Source: Dryas octopetala (taxonomy: Eukaryota > Streptophyta > Magnoliopsida > Rosales > Rosaceae). From it: a stretch of 64,000 bases of DNA. The notes under the pieces are model-generated. The model worked only from the letters and a program-made list of their open reading frames with translations, did not search any database and was not told where the DNA came from. Position numbers and translations under genes: made by a program. The stretch spans positions 4,541,825 through 4,605,824 of the forward strand of contig OY992836.1 of the NCBI GenBank assembly GCA_963921425.1, read 5' to 3'. The first letter of the stretch is position 1, and each line of letters starts with the position of its first letter. Below are positions 1 through 11,939 of the stretch, one piece after another.

Positions 1-1995
1 GAATTCGAATTCAAATGGAGATGAGGGGCAAAATGGGAAGTCAAAGTTAATGGTCAAGGGTCAACTATGACAAGGTCAACAAGTCAAATGGGCCATGGGC
101 CTATGCAATGCCGAAATCTGAAGGGGCCACGCATGCATGCATGCGCCAGCCCAAGAGGAAGTCCATGCGCAAGCCCAAGCCTATCAGCCATGCGCAAAAC
201 CCTAGGGGGCTGGTGTGTGTCACGTAAGCCCAAGTCATGCAGCCCACAAGCCAAAGCCCAAGAAATCCTAGCTGAAAAAGAAGTCAAAACCCTGGAAAAA
301 AGAGCACCAATTTCGACAGCAATTCTGTAATTCTCCAGAACGAATCAGGTAGCATGCCATATATGGTTGGAAAGATACGGATGTTAGCTTCGCAGGGAAT
401 TTTACGGATTTCAATTCCGAGTTTTCTAGCTCAAGATATGGCCATTTTAGTGGAGGTAGTGCAGCAGTTCCGCGAGCTGAAAAAGGAGTTACGCCCAAAA
501 AGAGCCCAAATCAGCCCAAGGCCCATGCTTGGCCGAAAATTATAAGCCTTGGTGTGCAAGGAATGCACTTATCCCACATTGAAGAGAAAGAGAAATCTCA
601 GCCCCACTTCCCTCTATAAATATATCTCTAAAAATCAGAAAAGGGGTTCTGTTCTGAAGTTCTCTTCTCTCCTCTTTAATTTTCAGAAACTCTGGCTGTT
701 CTCTTCTCTCCTCTTTTATTTTTCTGAAGCAAACCCTAGCAGCCACCATCTCTTTCTTGTTCTTCTTGTGCCGCAGCCACCATCTCCTTCTCTCTTTTTA
801 TTCTTCTTCTTTTCTTTTGTGGCCGAACCTAGCAGCCACCTTTTCTTGTGTGCTTTCTTTTATTTTGTGCTGAACTGAAGAAGGAGGATCAAGTGAAGCC
901 GCAGCCACCACCACCAAGTTGCGCCACCAAGCCGCAGCCACCTCCAGCAGCCACGCCATCACCACCTTGCTGCCACCTTGCCGAGCACCTCAGCCTCCTC
1001 GCCGTGGAGCCCAAGGCCGAGCAGCCCCATTACGCACCACCATTGCAGCCGCACCTCCACCTTGCTGCCCCGGCTTGATCTCTCTCCCTTTCTTTTATTT
1101 TCATATTTTAATCATGCATTATTTATTTGTGAATTTAATTATGTGTAGCTGAATATTGGGCTAGGGCTAGGATGAAACCCTAGCATTGCTGTTCACTTTT
1201 ACTATGGATTATTAATATTTTGATTGTTTATATGTTGACAAATCTTGGATCTCTGTTTAAATTGAATCTATTTGCTTCGCATCTTTGACTGATCACCTTA
1301 GGTTGCATGCATCTAGATATCTGTTGTGAAATTAAATAAGCTCGAAAGGATGATAGTTTCAATAGGCAACAAGTGGGTATCCTAAGATAATATTCATGAG
1401 AAAAGAGATCATAGATGACATACAGTACATTAATTTGGAGCCATGCGCTATGTGTTTGTCACTCTCACAGATCGTAACGACTCTTGCATGGGTAACAGCT
1501 GCCTTAGCTTAGAACTAGGGAACATGCAAGTTAACTGGCTAAGGAAGGCCCAAGAAGCTCTTAGTTTATGCACAGTAAGGGGAGTAATTGCTAAAAGTGA
1601 CTAGCCAAACCTTTTAGTAGACGAACTTTGTCAACATGTTTATCTATTGATTGTTAATATCCATAGTAGAGTGAATGGTATGCTAGTGGTGGATTCTGAC
1701 CCCTAGTGTTTCTTTATTATTGTTTTATCTGAATCTTTCAGTTATCATTTTAAAGTTTGATTATTTCTCTGTTTGTTTAGTTTAGCCTTAAAACCAATCA
1801 AAACCCCCATTTGCGTGTGTGAGTCAGAGTTGGGTTAATTGAATTTAATTGAGTTAGTAATCGTACGCTAGTACAATTCCCTGTGGGATCGACCTCGTAT
1901 TTGTAAGCTTTGCTACTTAGCGATTCGTGCACTTGCGAGTTAACCTAGAGTTGTTAAAAAGGTTTATTATAATTGCTCTAGGAAAACATACAACA
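1..1995 (+). repeat. 5' LTR of the Athila-like element (left-truncated by window)
   Basis: Matches 9708-11702 base for base except at 978 and 1706. By comparison with the 3' LTR, about 545 bases of the U3 lie before the window. A TATA box lies at 615-622, so transcription should start near 645-650 and the R-U5 part is very long (about 1.3 kb). The LTR ends in CA at 1995, six bases before the primer binding site. Pyrimidine-rich stretches at about 655-725 and CCA/GCC-rich stretches at about 895-1070 give short frames with no family resemblance. Confidence 0.93.
615..622 (+). promoter_or_regulatory. TATA box of the 5' LTR promoter
   Basis: TATAAATA inside a pyrimidine-rich context, repeated identically at 10322-10329 in the 3' LTR. 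It is the best core promoter candidate for the element. Confidence 0.7.
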
Positions 1996-2001
1996 AGTTT
2001 T

Positions 2002-2018
2002 TGGCGCCGTTGCCGGGG
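2002..2018 (+). other. Primer binding site for tRNA-Asp
   Basis: TGGCGCCGTTGCCGGGG is complementary to the 3' end of plant tRNA-Asp including the CCA tail. It lies six bases after the LTR end at 1995. Use of tRNA-Asp is typical of Athila and Calypso elements. Confidence 0.9.
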
Positions 2019-2134
2019 AATTGTTATTTGTGTTGATTGCTAGTTTAATTAACTTTAGTTAAGTCATTTTAGTTAGGTTTTATTTTCTGTTTTCATTATT
2101 GGTTCTCACTGATTTCTCTTGTTTCTAAGGTACA

Positions 2135-5100
2135 ATGGAAGAATCAAATTCGAAGATCACCCCCCTTTCACGTGCAGAAGGCCAAAAGGTGTTGAGTGCG
2201 TACAAGGGAAGGCCGAGACTCAATTGGACACCATTAAGGATGAGGTCAACTCTTGTGTCGCCGAGAGGGAGTGAATCTGAAGAAGCATACGAAGAAGAGA
2301 AATCAGAAGAGGAAGTTGAGGAGACCTTGCAGCTGAATGCATCTCAAATGAGAATACCTTTGAGTGATTATTCGTCTCCAACGCTTCTAGCTCAACCTAC
2401 GTGCATTGTTTACTCTCAAGTGGAAGCTGATTTTGAACTTTCAAGTGGGACAATCAAACTTCTTCCATCATTTCATGGGTCAGAAGGAGAGGATCCCTAT
2501 GTGCATATCAATGAATTTCATGCAATATGCGAGATTGGCAAGCTGAGGGGGTTGAGCGATGATCAAAGGAAGTTAAGGTTATTTCCATTCTCTCTTAAAG
2601 ATAAAGCTAAACAGTGGTTGTTTTCCTTGCAGGTCGCTTCAATTACAACATGGGAGGAACTGGCATCTAAGTTTCTTCTGAGGTTCTACCCAGTTAGTAA
2701 GACTACCATCATGAGGAAGCAGATCTTAGGGTTTACACAATCAGAGGACGAAGTGTTTCATGAGAGTTGGGAAAGGTACCAAGAGCTTCTGACTTCGTGT
2801 CCACATCATAATTTTGCCCCATGGATGCAGATTGAGTACTTTTATGAGGGTTTGTTGGATCAAGATCGTAGTATGGTGGACATGACATGTGGAGGAGCAC
2901 TGAAAAAGAAGACTTTTGAGGAAGCATGGACACTCTTTGACACATTGGCATTGAGTTCACAGCAGTGGAATAGACGGAAAAGAGTGGAAAAGAAATCAGC
3001 TATGGAAGCTGAGATGTCTGAACTTAAGCAAATGATGCAGGTTCTGATGGCGAATCAAGGAGCTAGGTCATCACAAGGAGAGCCATGTTTTGAGGTTGAA
3101 AAAGTTCAAGTTAGACAGAGTGTACAGTCCCCTGTTAAGCAACGAAGTACTTATTTGGAGGACATGATTGCTACATTAGCCCAGAGTACAACTTCGATGT
3201 CTAATGATACTAAGACATTTATGAATAAGACTGAGGAGCAGTTGAGTGTCACAGCTAAAGCTATCTCGAATTTGGAAGCCCAATTGGAACAAGTGACTTT
3301 AACTTTGGACAAAGTGGTAAAGGGTGCACCAATTCAGGATAAGGCCGAAGCAATCACTACTTTGAGAAGTGGGAAAGTGATTGACAACAAAGTGGGCACT
3401 ACTCAAGGTGATAATCCAGGCAATAAGGATGAAGTTGAGGTGCTAGATCCTGAACAAGTGGAAAAGTACAAGATGGATAAAGTTAAGGTTAAGGATGAGG
3501 AAGAAGAGGAAAGAAAGAAGCAAGAAAAGCACATTGCTACACGTGCTAGCAAGAAGGCCGAGATTACTTCCTCTATTCCAAGAGCTCCATTGCCTTTCCC
3601 TCAACGTCAATGGAAGCAAAATAAGGATGAGCAAGCCAAGGAAATTTTAGAGATGTTTAAGAAAGTGGAAATCAACATTCCTTTGCTTGATGCTATTCAG
3701 CAGATTCCTAAGTATGCCAAGTTCTTGAAGGAATTGTGCACACACAAGAGGAAATTCAAAGAACATGAGCAGGTGTGTCTAAGTGAAGAAGTCAGTGCTG
3801 TTTTGCAAAGAAAGTTGCCGCCCAAGTTGAAGGACCCTGGCAGTTTTACGATTCCTTGTTTGGTTGGGGATCATAAGTTTGAGAAGGCATTGCTGGATTT
3901 GGGAGCAAGTATAAATTTGATGCCGTATTCAGTTTTCGTACAGTTGGGCATAGGAGATCTTAAACCTACTAGTGTTACTCTTCAATTGGCAGATCGTTCA
4001 GTTAAGGTTCCAAAAGGTGTGGTTGAAGATGTGCTGGTCCGGGTTGCAGATTTGATCATGCCCGCTGATTTTATCATTCTTGAAATGGAGGATACCCCAA
4101 TTAGAGGGAATGAGCTACCGATCATATTGGGAAGATCGTTCATGGCCACAGCGAACACCAAGATTGATGTGAGTAATGGGAAGTTGACAATGTCTGTACT
4201 TGGTGAAACGGTTGAGTTTGATGTTTTTGGTGCAATGAAGTATCCAAAGGAGGAGGATGATTGCTTAAGGATTGATAGTTTGGACCCATTGGTTGAGGAA
4301 GTGGGCGGAACTAATCTTGCAGAAGATACATTGGAGGTTGCTTTGGGAGCACTCGAGTCTAGTGAGTTGGAAGAAAACGTGGAAACAACTCCTACACGTT
4401 TGGAGGGCAACCGACCTCTCAGGAATAAGTGGTTCAACCAGTTTGAAATGCTAGTACCCACTAATCAGAAGACGCTTCCTTCTATTGAGCAAGCACCTAA
4501 ATTGGAGCTAAAACCGTTACCGGAGCACTTGAAATATGCATTTTTGGGAGAGAATGAGACCTTGCCTGTGATTATCGCAGCTAATTTGAGTGCAAGCGAG
4601 GAAGAAAGACTCTTGAGAATTCTGAAGGAAAATCGGTCAGCATTGGGATGGACCATAGCCGATATCAAGGGGATCTCACCCACAGTGTGTATGCACAGAA
4701 TTTTACTTGAGGAGGAATCCAAGCCTACTCGTGATGCCCAAAGAAGACTGAATCCAACTCTGAAGGAAGTTGTGCGTAATGAGGTAATCAAATTGTTGGA
4801 TGTTGGTATTATTTATCCTATTAGTGATTCAAAGTGGGTTAGTCCTGTTCAAGTGGTGCCGAAGAAAAGTGGTATTACTGTGGTGAAGAATGAGCATAAT
4901 GAGTTGGTTCCCCAAAGGACGCAAACCGGTTGGCGTGTTTGTATTGACTATCGGAAGCTTAACACCGCAACAAGGAAGGATCATTTCCCTTTGCCATTTA
5001 TCGATCAGATGTTGGAAAGGTTGGCCGGCCATAGTCACTATTGCTTTTTGGATGGGTATAGTGGGTACAATCAGATTGCTATTGCACCCGAGGATCAAGA

Positions 5101-7390
5101 GAAGACCACGTTCACATGTCCATTTGGTACATTTGCTTATAGGAGGATGCCATTCGGATTGTGCAATGCGCCCGCAACATTTCAGAGATGCATGATGTCT
5201 ATTTTCTCGGACATGGTGGAACGAATCATTGAGGTATTTATGGATGATTTTTCTGTTTTTGGTTCATCTTTTGATGCATGTCTGGATAACTTGTCTTTAG
5301 TTCTGAAAAGATGTCAAGAAGCCAATCTAGTGCTTAATTGGGAGAAATGTCACTTCATGGTTCAACAAGGAATAGTATTGGGTCATGTGATTTCGAAGGA
5401 GGGCATACAAGTTGATAAAGCTAAGATTGATGTGATACAAAGATTGCCACCTCCATCGAGTGTTAAGGAAGTAAGAAGTTTCCTAGGCCATGCTGGGTTC
5501 TATAGGAGGTTCATTAAGGACTTTTCTAAGATTTCCAGGCCTTTGTGCACCTTATTGCAAAAAGAGGTGAATTTCGAGTTTAATGAGGATTGCTTGGTTG
5601 CATTTAACAAGTTGAAGAAGCTACTCACTTCTGCTCCGATCATCATGCCACCTGATTGGAACCTGCCGTTTGAGCTCATGTGTGATGCAAGTGATTATGC
5701 TGTTGGAGCTGTTTTGGGTCAGAGAGTTGAGAAGCTGCCACATGTGATTTATTATGCAAGCAGAACTCTGAATGATGCACAGTTGAACTATTCTACTACA
5801 GAGAAGGAGTTGCTTGCTGTGATCTTTGCCTTGGAGAAATTTAGAAGTTATTTGATTGGGTCTAAGATTATCATCTACACGGATCATGCCGCTCTCAAGT
5901 ATCTGCTGAATAAGAAAGACGCCAAGCCGAGGTTGATTAGATGGACTCTGTTGCTACAGGAATTTGATATTGAGATCAAGGATAAGAAAGGTTGTGAGAA
6001 TGTGGTAGCAGACCATTTGAGTAGACTCGTCAATGAGGAACAGTCTGAAGAGGACACACTACCGTTACGAGAGTCATTCCCGGACGAGCAGCTTTTTGCC
6101 ATCTTGACTACTCCATGGTATGCTGACATAGCGAATTATTTAGCGAGTGGAGTGTTGCCCAATGATCTGACACACTATCAAAGGAAGAAGTTTTTGCATG
6201 ACGTTAGACAGTATGTGTGGGATGATCCTTATTTGTTCAAATATGGGTCAGATCAGTTGATAAGACGATGTGTACCGGAATTGGAGCAGAGGAATATCAT
6301 TGAGATGTGTCATTCTAAAGAATGTGGAGGCCATGGTGGAGGAACTAAGACCGCTTACAAGATTCTTCAAGCAGGTTTCTTTTGGCCTACTATTTTTCAT
6401 GATTGTCATCAGTTTTATCTCACATGTGACAGATGTCAGAAGATGGGAAATATTTCTGCTCGTGATCAGATGCCGCTGAACTTTATGTTGGAAGTTGAGA
6501 TCTTTGATGTTTGGGGTATAGATTTCATGGGGCCATTTCCATCTTCTTTTGGATACGAGTACATTCTGGTTGGAGTTGATTATGTGTCTAAGTGGGTGGA
6601 AGCTGTCGCTTGTAGGACTAATGATGCTCGAGTGGTCTTGAATTTCCTTAAGACCAATATCTTTGCACGATTTGGTACCCCGAGAGCAATCATTAGTGAT
6701 GGGGGGTCGCATTTTTGCAACAAGCTGTTTGAGGCCGTGATGAAGAAATATGGAATAAGGCATAAAGTGGCTACTCCCTACCATCCTCAGACGAGTGGGC
6801 AAGTGGAAATATCGAATCGTGAGATTAAGTTCATTTTGGAAAGAACGGTGCTCGCCAATAGGAAGGATTGGTCTACCAAGCTTAATGATGCATTATGGGC
6901 TTATCGCACCGCTTACAAGACACCCATTGGAATGTCTCCGTTTCGACTGATCTATGGGAAAGCTTGTCATTTACCAGTTGAGCTTGAGCATAAGGCATAT
7001 TGGGCGATTAAGAAGTTCAATTTTGATATTCATGCCGCTGGTGAGAAAAGGAAGTTGCAACTTAGTGAGCTGGAGGAAATACGACATTTCGCATATGAGA
7101 ATGCTAAGTTGTACAAGGAAAGGACCAAGAGGTACCATGATAAGAAGCTACGCCCAAGAGAATTCTTTGTTGGAGGGAAGGTGTTATTATATGATACAAG
7201 ATTACGTCTCTTCCCAGGCAAGTTGCGTTCAAGATGGACCGGACCTTATGAGGTGATTAGAGTGTTTCCCTATGGTACAGTTGAACTCAAGAACCCGAAG
7301 AATGGGAACACATTTAAGGTCAATGGTCATCGTGTGAAGCCTTTCCTTGAACCTGATTTTGAGCTGAATCAAGAGAAAATTGATTTCTAG
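2135..7390 (+). CDS. Gag-Pol polyprotein, Athila-like, intact single frame
   Basis: The 1751-residue polyprotein is encoded without stop or frameshift. Residues about 100-285 form a retrotransposon gag domain ([16 protein letters not shown]). An aspartic protease lies near residue 587 with the motif DLGASINLM. Reverse transcriptase spans about residues 940-1120, with the catalytic FMDD near 1034 in place of the commoner YxDD. RNase H begins near CDAS at about 1182. Integrase has an HHCC zinc-binding region at about 1390-1436, then the DDE core: D in GIDFMG (about 1462), D in SDGGSHF (about 1522) and E in QVEISNRE (about 1558). A GPY/F module (RWTGPYEV) lies near 1700. The start was chosen because it is the first ATG in the frame, 116 bases after the primer site. 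Fusion of gag and pol in one frame is usual in this lineage. All catalytic residues looked for are present. Confidence 0.95.
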   Translation: MEESNSKITPLSRAEGQKVLSAYKGRPRLNWTPLRMRSTLVSPRGSESEEAYEEEKSEEEVEETLQLNASQMRIPLSDYSSPTLLAQPTCIVYSQVEADFELSSGTIKLLPSFHGSEGEDPYVHINEFHAICEIGKLRGLSDDQRKLRLFPFSLKDKAKQWLFSLQVASITTWEELASKFLLRFYPVSKTTIMRKQILGFTQSEDEVFHESWERYQELLTSCPHHNFAPWMQIEYFYEGLLDQDRSMVDMTCGGALKKKTFEEAWTLFDTLALSSQQWNRRKRVEKKSAMEAEMSELKQMMQVLMANQGARSSQGEPCFEVEKVQVRQSVQSPVKQRSTYLEDMIATLAQSTTSMSNDTKTFMNKTEEQLSVTAKAISNLEAQLEQVTLTLDKVVKGAPIQDKAEAITTLRSGKVIDNKVGTTQGDNPGNKDEVEVLDPEQVEKYKMDKVKVKDEEEEERKKQEKHIATRASKKAEITSSIPRAPLPFPQRQWKQNKDEQAKEILEMFKKVEINIPLLDAIQQIPKYAKFLKELCTHKRKFKEHEQVCLSEEVSAVLQRKLPPKLKDPGSFTIPCLVGDHKFEKALLDLGASINLMPYSVFVQLGIGDLKPTSVTLQLADRSVKVPKGVVEDVLVRVADLIMPADFIILEMEDTPIRGNELPIILGRSFMATANTKIDVSNGKLTMSVLGETVEFDVFGAMKYPKEEDDCLRIDSLDPLVEEVGGTNLAEDTLEVALGALESSELEENVETTPTRLEGNRPLRNKWFNQFEMLVPTNQKTLPSIEQAPKLELKPLPEHLKYAFLGENETLPVIIAANLSASEEERLLRILKENRSALGWTIADIKGISPTVCMHRILLEEESKPTRDAQRRLNPTLKEVVRNEVIKLLDVGIIYPISDSKWVSPVQVVPKKSGITVVKNEHNELVPQRTQTGWRVCIDYRKLNTATRKDHFPLPFIDQMLERLAGHSHYCFLDGYSGYNQIAIAPEDQEKTTFTCPFGTFAYRRMPFGLCNAPATFQRCMMSIFSDMVERIIEVFMDDFSVFGSSFDACLDNLSLVLKRCQEANLVLNWEKCHFMVQQGIVLGHVISKEGIQVDKAKIDVIQRLPPPSSVKEVRSFLGHAGFYRRFIKDFSKISRPLCTLLQKEVNFEFNEDCLVAFNKLKKLLTSAPIIMPPDWNLPFELMCDASDYAVGAVLGQRVEKLPHVIYYASRTLNDAQLNYSTTEKELLAVIFALEKFRSYLIGSKIIIYTDHAALKYLLNKKDAKPRLIRWTLLLQEFDIEIKDKKGCENVVADHLSRLVNEEQSEEDTLPLRESFPDEQLFAILTTPWYADIANYLASGVLPNDLTHYQRKKFLHDVRQYVWDDPYLFKYGSDQLIRRCVPELEQRNIIEMCHSKECGGHGGGTKTAYKILQAGFFWPTIFHDCHQFYLTCDRCQKMGNISARDQMPLNFMLEVEIFDVWGIDFMGPFPSSFGYEYILVGVDYVSKWVEAVACRTNDARVVLNFLKTNIFARFGTPRAIISDGGSHFCNKLFEAVMKKYGIRHKVATPYHPQTSGQVEISNREIKFILERTVLANRKDWSTKLNDALWAYRTAYKTPIGMSPFRLIYGKACHLPVELEHKAYWAIKKFNFDIHAAGEKRKLQLSELEEIRHFAYENAKLYKERTKRYHDKKLRPREFFVGGKVLLYDTRLRLFPGKLRSRWTGPYEVIRVFPYGTVELKNPKNGNTFKVNGHRVKPFLEPDFELNQEKIDF

Positions 7391-7431
7391 TACAAGACTA
7401 GGTCTGGCTGAAGACGTGAAACTTAGCGCTT

Positions 7432-7449
7432 CTTGGGAGGCAACCCAAG
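7432..7449 (+). other. Stem-loop just after the pol stop codon
   Basis: CTTGGGAGGCAACCCAAG can pair six bases on each side around an AGGCAA loop. It begins about 40 bases after the pol stop. From memory, a similar GGGAGGCAACCC motif occurs at this place in other Athila/Calypso elements; I cannot verify that here. Confidence 0.5.
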
Positions 7450-9148
7450 GGATGGATGACGACGAGGAGGTGATTTTGTACTTATGCATGGGCGAGCCTT
7501 TTCACACCAGCCAAGGTACGTTTTCACCCTCTTTTCGCTCATTTAAGTAGATTTGTTTTATTTATTGTTTTTTCCTTCCTCTTTTCATTACATTGTGCAT
7601 TACATTTGTCATTCATTTAAACATTGAGGACAATGTTTCTTTTAAGTTTGGGGGTGGGGAATGCAATGCATTTTTAGTTTTTAGTGTGTAAAAAAAAAAA
7701 AAAAAAAAAAAAATTTTGAGTGTTTTTGTTTGTTTTGAGTCTTGAGTCCCCAACTAATTGATTTCATTATGTATGGTTATTTTAAGCATGTCTAGCTTGT
7801 ATATATAGTATGTATTCTTCTTTATCTAGTATTGTTTCGTAACATGCTTTACAACTCTATGGACTTGTGGCCTTGTTTTCATGAGCTTAAGTGATGACTT
7901 GCATGCTTAGAGATGCATATACTTAATAGAGTAGACTTGTATAACCTAAGTGAGCTCTTGAGCCCTGTACTTCAATTCTTGAGTGTTAACGTTACTCTGA
8001 TATTTTCTTGTCATATAAAGTCGTTGTGATCTCATTATTCTTTCTTTTGATTAAGTACTTGGAATATAATTGTGAATCAAAAAGCTAGAACTTCTCTCTT
8101 ATTCTATTCAAAGCATGGATATAACTACATGAATCTTAGGAGATGATATTAGGCCTTGTTTGTTTTTAACCCATAGCCTAAAGCCTACCCTGTGTTATAA
8201 CCCTAGTCAAACATTTTGAGCCTAATGACCTTTTCTTTGTTCACCCTTATACCAAACCCTAAGTTTGGGGGAGTTTCACTCCTCAACCTGTTTACCTTAC
8301 TGATGGATTTGCATTGAGCTAATGAAGCTGTGAGGTTAAAAAGAAATGTGTGTGCATAGCTTGGAAGAGAATGAATTGTGCTTAAGAGTGTTTGTCGTTC
8401 CCTTTCCACACAAAAAAAAAAAAAAAATCAATCAAGAATCAAAAATCAAAGGAAAGGGACGATTTCAAAAGATGGAAGTGGAAAGGTGTTCGAATTTGAG
8501 CTATGAGTGCAAAATTATGATGGAATGCCTCCATTATTGTTTGGTGCAAATCCATAGTCTGTAGCCCTTTGTTATCCGTTTCATTTCAATACCCTATCCT
8601 AACCTAAGCCTCCATTACAACCCTTATTAAAGCCCTACTTGATCTTGGGAGAATTGTAGTTCATTATGTGGAGTCTAGATAAAAGGAAAGCTTATGGTTA
8701 TTGATTCTGTTCCAAGTATTTTAATTCCTTCTATTGAGATCAGTATTTTTGTTCATGGTGCCTGTCTTTCATGATTAATATGTGAGCTTTTTGTATTTAT
8801 TTATCATATCATCTCTCACATATACTTGAGTGCACGTATTGACCCAATATCTGAGCGTTTTATTGTTGAGAGTATGCCTTAGTGAGAATTGAAGTTGAAT
8901 CTATTTTGTGTATGCTGATTTAGTCTTGTTTGTCTAACCACTTGAGGTTGTGTCAAGGATGGTCTATATATTTCATGGAGGAATAAGGTATGTTAATTGA
9001 AGCATTATTAGAGATTGAGGAATAAATTCTATATGTATCTTGCTTAACTATGCTATTTATGGCTGTACTTATGAAGTCATGTGTTGGGATGTTTTGAGTC
9101 TGTCTTGAGTCTTTTCTTTGTTCTTTTTGCTCGAGGACTAGCAAAATC

Positions 9149-9162
9149 TAAGTTTGGGGGTG
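9149..9162 (+). other. Polypurine tract priming plus-strand synthesis
   Basis: TAAGTTTGGGGGTG ends exactly where the 3' LTR begins with TGTTGAG. Two similar tracts lie upstream at 7644-7660 and 8260-8272. Confidence 0.75.
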
Positions 9163-9317
9163 TGTTGAGTGCTCATTTTACACTATTTTATGATACTAAC
9201 TCCCTAACTCAGAGTACAAGAACTCGATATTTTGTGTGTTGTTAGTTTGTTTTTGTTCTTATAGGATAAAATGAGCAAAGAGGAGAAAAGGAGCCAAAAG
9301 GACCATTTTTAGACATT

Positions 9318-9616
9318 TCCTAGTCAAACTAGGAAAACAAGAGAAATCCTGGTCAAACCAGGAAAGGGGCCGAAATCCTAGTCAAATGAGGATTCCTAGT
9401 CACACTAGGAAATATCAAGTCCAGAACCATCATTGCGGAGCCAGAAATGAGAAATCCTGATCGAAACAGGAAATCCTGGTTGAACTAGGAAACCTAACCC
9501 TACTAGGGAAAGGAGTCCTAATGACACTAGGAGGCCCCAGGGGCAATATGGTCATTACGAGAAGTCGAAATGGATAAGGAATCCTTCATTTACAAGAAAT
9601 CCTAGTCACACTAGGA
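9318..9616 (+). repeat. Array of eight 17-nt hairpin units in the LTR U3
   Basis: Units of the form TCCTAGTCAAACTAGGA occur at 9318-9334, 9347-9363, 9376-9392, 9394-9410, 9455-9471, 9474-9490, 9516-9532 and 9600-9616. Each begins TCCT and ends AGGA, with middle changes that often preserve pairing (TCCTGGTCAAACCAGGA). Spacing is irregular (18 to 84 bases). A degenerate ninth copy is possible near 9496-9508. Confidence 0.85.
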
Positions 9617-10321
9617 AATGTTGGTCAAAGTCGACTCTACAAAGTCAAGGTTCCAGAAGCTTCTAGAAGGTGGTGGACATCCATGGAAATAAATGGAGAG
9701 AAGAAAGGAATTCGAATTCAAATGGAGATGAGGGGCAAAATGGGAAGTCAAAGTTAATGGTCAAGGGTCAACTATGACAAGGTCAACAAGTCAAATGGGC
9801 CATGGGCCTATGCAATGCCGAAATCTGAAGGGGCCACGCATGCATGCATGCGCCAGCCCAAGAGGAAGTCCATGCGCAAGCCCAAGCCTATCAGCCATGC
9901 GCAAAACCCTAGGGGGCTGGTGTGTGTCACGTAAGCCCAAGTCATGCAGCCCACAAGCCAAAGCCCAAGAAATCCTAGCTGAAAAAGAAGTCAAAACCCT
10001 GGAAAAAAGAGCACCAATTTCGACAGCAATTCTGTAATTCTCCAGAACGAATCAGGTAGCATGCCATATATGGTTGGAAAGATACGGATGTTAGCTTCGC
10101 AGGGAATTTTACGGATTTCAATTCCGAGTTTTCTAGCTCAAGATATGGCCATTTTAGTGGAGGTAGTGCAGCAGTTCCGCGAGCTGAAAAAGGAGTTACG
10201 CCCAAAAAGAGCCCAAATCAGCCCAAGGCCCATGCTTGGCCGAAAATTATAAGCCTTGGTGTGCAAGGAATGCACTTATCCCACATTGAAGAGAAAGAGA
10301 AATCTCAGCCCCACTTCCCTC

Positions 10322-10329
10322 TATAAATA
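10322..10329 (+). promoter_or_regulatory. TATA box of the 3' LTR
   Basis: TATAAATA, identical in context to 615-622. It could drive read-out transcription toward the downstream GH2 gene, whose start codon lies about 2.8 kb away. Confidence 0.6.
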
Positions 10330-11702
10330 TATCTCTAAAAATCAGAAAAGGGGTTCTGTTCTGAAGTTCTCTTCTCTCCTCTTTAATTTTCAGAAACTCT
10401 GGCTGTTCTCTTCTCTCCTCTTTTATTTTTCTGAAGCAAACCCTAGCAGCCACCATCTCTTTCTTGTTCTTCTTGTGCCGCAGCCACCATCTCCTTCTCT
10501 CTTTTTATTCTTCTTCTTTTCTTTTGTGGCCGAACCTAGCAGCCACCTTTTCTTGTGTGCTTTCTTTTATTTTGTGCTGAACTGAAGAAGGAGGATCAAG
10601 TGAAGCCGCAGCCACCACCACCAAGTTGCGCCACCAAGCCGCAGCCACCTCCAGCAGCCACGCCATCACCACCTTGCTGCCACCCTGCCGAGCACCTCAG
10701 CCTCCTCGCCGTGGAGCCCAAGGCCGAGCAGCCCCATTACGCACCACCATTGCAGCCGCACCTCCACCTTGCTGCCCCGGCTTGATCTCTCTCCCTTTCT
10801 TTTATTTTCATATTTTAATCATGCATTATTTATTTGTGAATTTAATTATGTGTAGCTGAATATTGGGCTAGGGCTAGGATGAAACCCTAGCATTGCTGTT
10901 CACTTTTACTATGGATTATTAATATTTTGATTGTTTATATGTTGACAAATCTTGGATCTCTGTTTAAATTGAATCTATTTGCTTCGCATCTTTGACTGAT
11001 CACCTTAGGTTGCATGCATCTAGATATCTGTTGTGAAATTAAATAAGCTCGAAAGGATGATAGTTTCAATAGGCAACAAGTGGGTATCCTAAGATAATAT
11101 TCATGAGAAAAGAGATCATAGATGACATACAGTACATTAATTTGGAGCCATGCGCTATGTGTTTGTCACTCTCACAGATCGTAACGACTCTTGCATGGGT
11201 AACAGCTGCCTTAGCTTAGAACTAGGGAACATGCAAGTTAACTGGCTAAGGAAGGCCCAAGAAGCTCTTAGTTTATGCACAGTAAGGGGAGTAATTGCTA
11301 AAAGTGACTAGCCAAACCTTTTAGTAGACGAACTTTGTCAACATGTTTATCTATTGATTGTTAATATCCATAGTAGAGTGAATGGTATGCTAGTGGTGGA
11401 TTCTGACCCCTAATGTTTCTTTATTATTGTTTTATCTGAATCTTTCAGTTATCATTTTAAAGTTTGATTATTTCTCTGTTTGTTTAGTTTAGCCTTAAAA
11501 CCAATCAAAACCCCCATTTGCGTGTGTGAGTCAGAGTTGGGTTAATTGAATTTAATTGAGTTAGTAATCGTACGCTAGTACAATTCCCTGTGGGATCGAC
11601 CTCGTATTTGTAAGCTTTGCTACTTAGCGATTCGTGCACTTGCGAGTTAACCTAGAGTTGTTAAAAAGGTTTATTATAATTGCTCTAGGAAAACATACAA
11701 CA

Positions 11703-11939
11703 TTTAGCAAGCAAGGCTTCCTGCGCCTATCAAGTAAACAAGGCTTGTTGCCTTCTTGCATCAGCCTTCTTGTGCACCCTCTTTGACCTAGCAACTCAAC
11801 CAAGCCATGTATGTCCCAAACATGCTATCTTCCATGCATCTGTGTTAGTGCGTGTGCTTGTCATAAGCGCACCATGCCATCGACATCCACCCTATGCTGA
11901 GGCCAAGATCCATAGGACCTTGTAAGGGTCTTACACACA
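11703..11939. other. Right flank of the retrotransposon, no gene seen
   Basis: Short unique-looking flank between the LTR end and the CCA-rich block. No frame or RNA gene could be supported. Confidence 0.5.

Larger units (their letters stand above)
7391..9162 (+). other. Non-coding region between pol and 3' LTR, no env-like frame
   Basis: About 1.77 kb after the pol stop with no substantial frame on the plus strand. Several Athila relatives carry an env-like gene here; this copy does not. It contains a stem-loop next to the pol stop, a pure A tract at about 7690-7713, a second A tract near 8411, and two internal copies of the polypurine motif AAGTTTGGGGG at 7644 and 8261. Confidence 0.75.
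1..11702 (+). mobile_element. Athila-like Ty3/gypsy LTR retrotransposon, nearly complete
   Basis: The element has a 5' LTR whose first part lies before the window, a primer binding site, one gag-pol frame, a polypurine tract and a full 3' LTR. Position 1 aligns with 9708, and the LTR ends at 1995 and 11702 keep the same 9707-base offset, so there are no indels in the shared 1995 bp. I found two substitutions: 978 T versus 10685 C, and 1706 G versus 11413 A. The pol domain order is protease, reverse transcriptase, RNase H, integrase, as in Ty3/gypsy. The tRNA-Asp primer site, the DLGAS protease and the very long LTRs fit the Athila lineage. No env-like frame is present. The 5-bp target duplication cannot be checked because the left flank is outside the window; the right flank begins tttag. 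Intact frame plus near-identical LTRs imply a recent insertion. Confidence 0.95.
9163..11702 (+). repeat. 3' LTR of the Athila-like element (2540 bp, complete)
   Basis: Begins TGTTGAGTG after the polypurine tract and ends ATACAACA. Its last 1995 bases match the 5' LTR with two substitutions. The TATA box is at 10322-10329. The U3 part contains an array of short hairpins at 9318-9616, listed separately. It ends in the flanking sequence tttagcaagc, which is no longer part of the element. Confidence 0.93.

Noticed and set aside
549..1152. Open frames in the LTR leader (also at 10256-10859)
   Set aside because: They arise from pyrimidine-rich and CCA-rich U5 sequence, have no family resemblance, and overlap in several frames.
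7391..9162. Env-like gene after pol
   Set aside because: Searched because some Athila relatives have one; only short frames with no membrane or signal features were seen.
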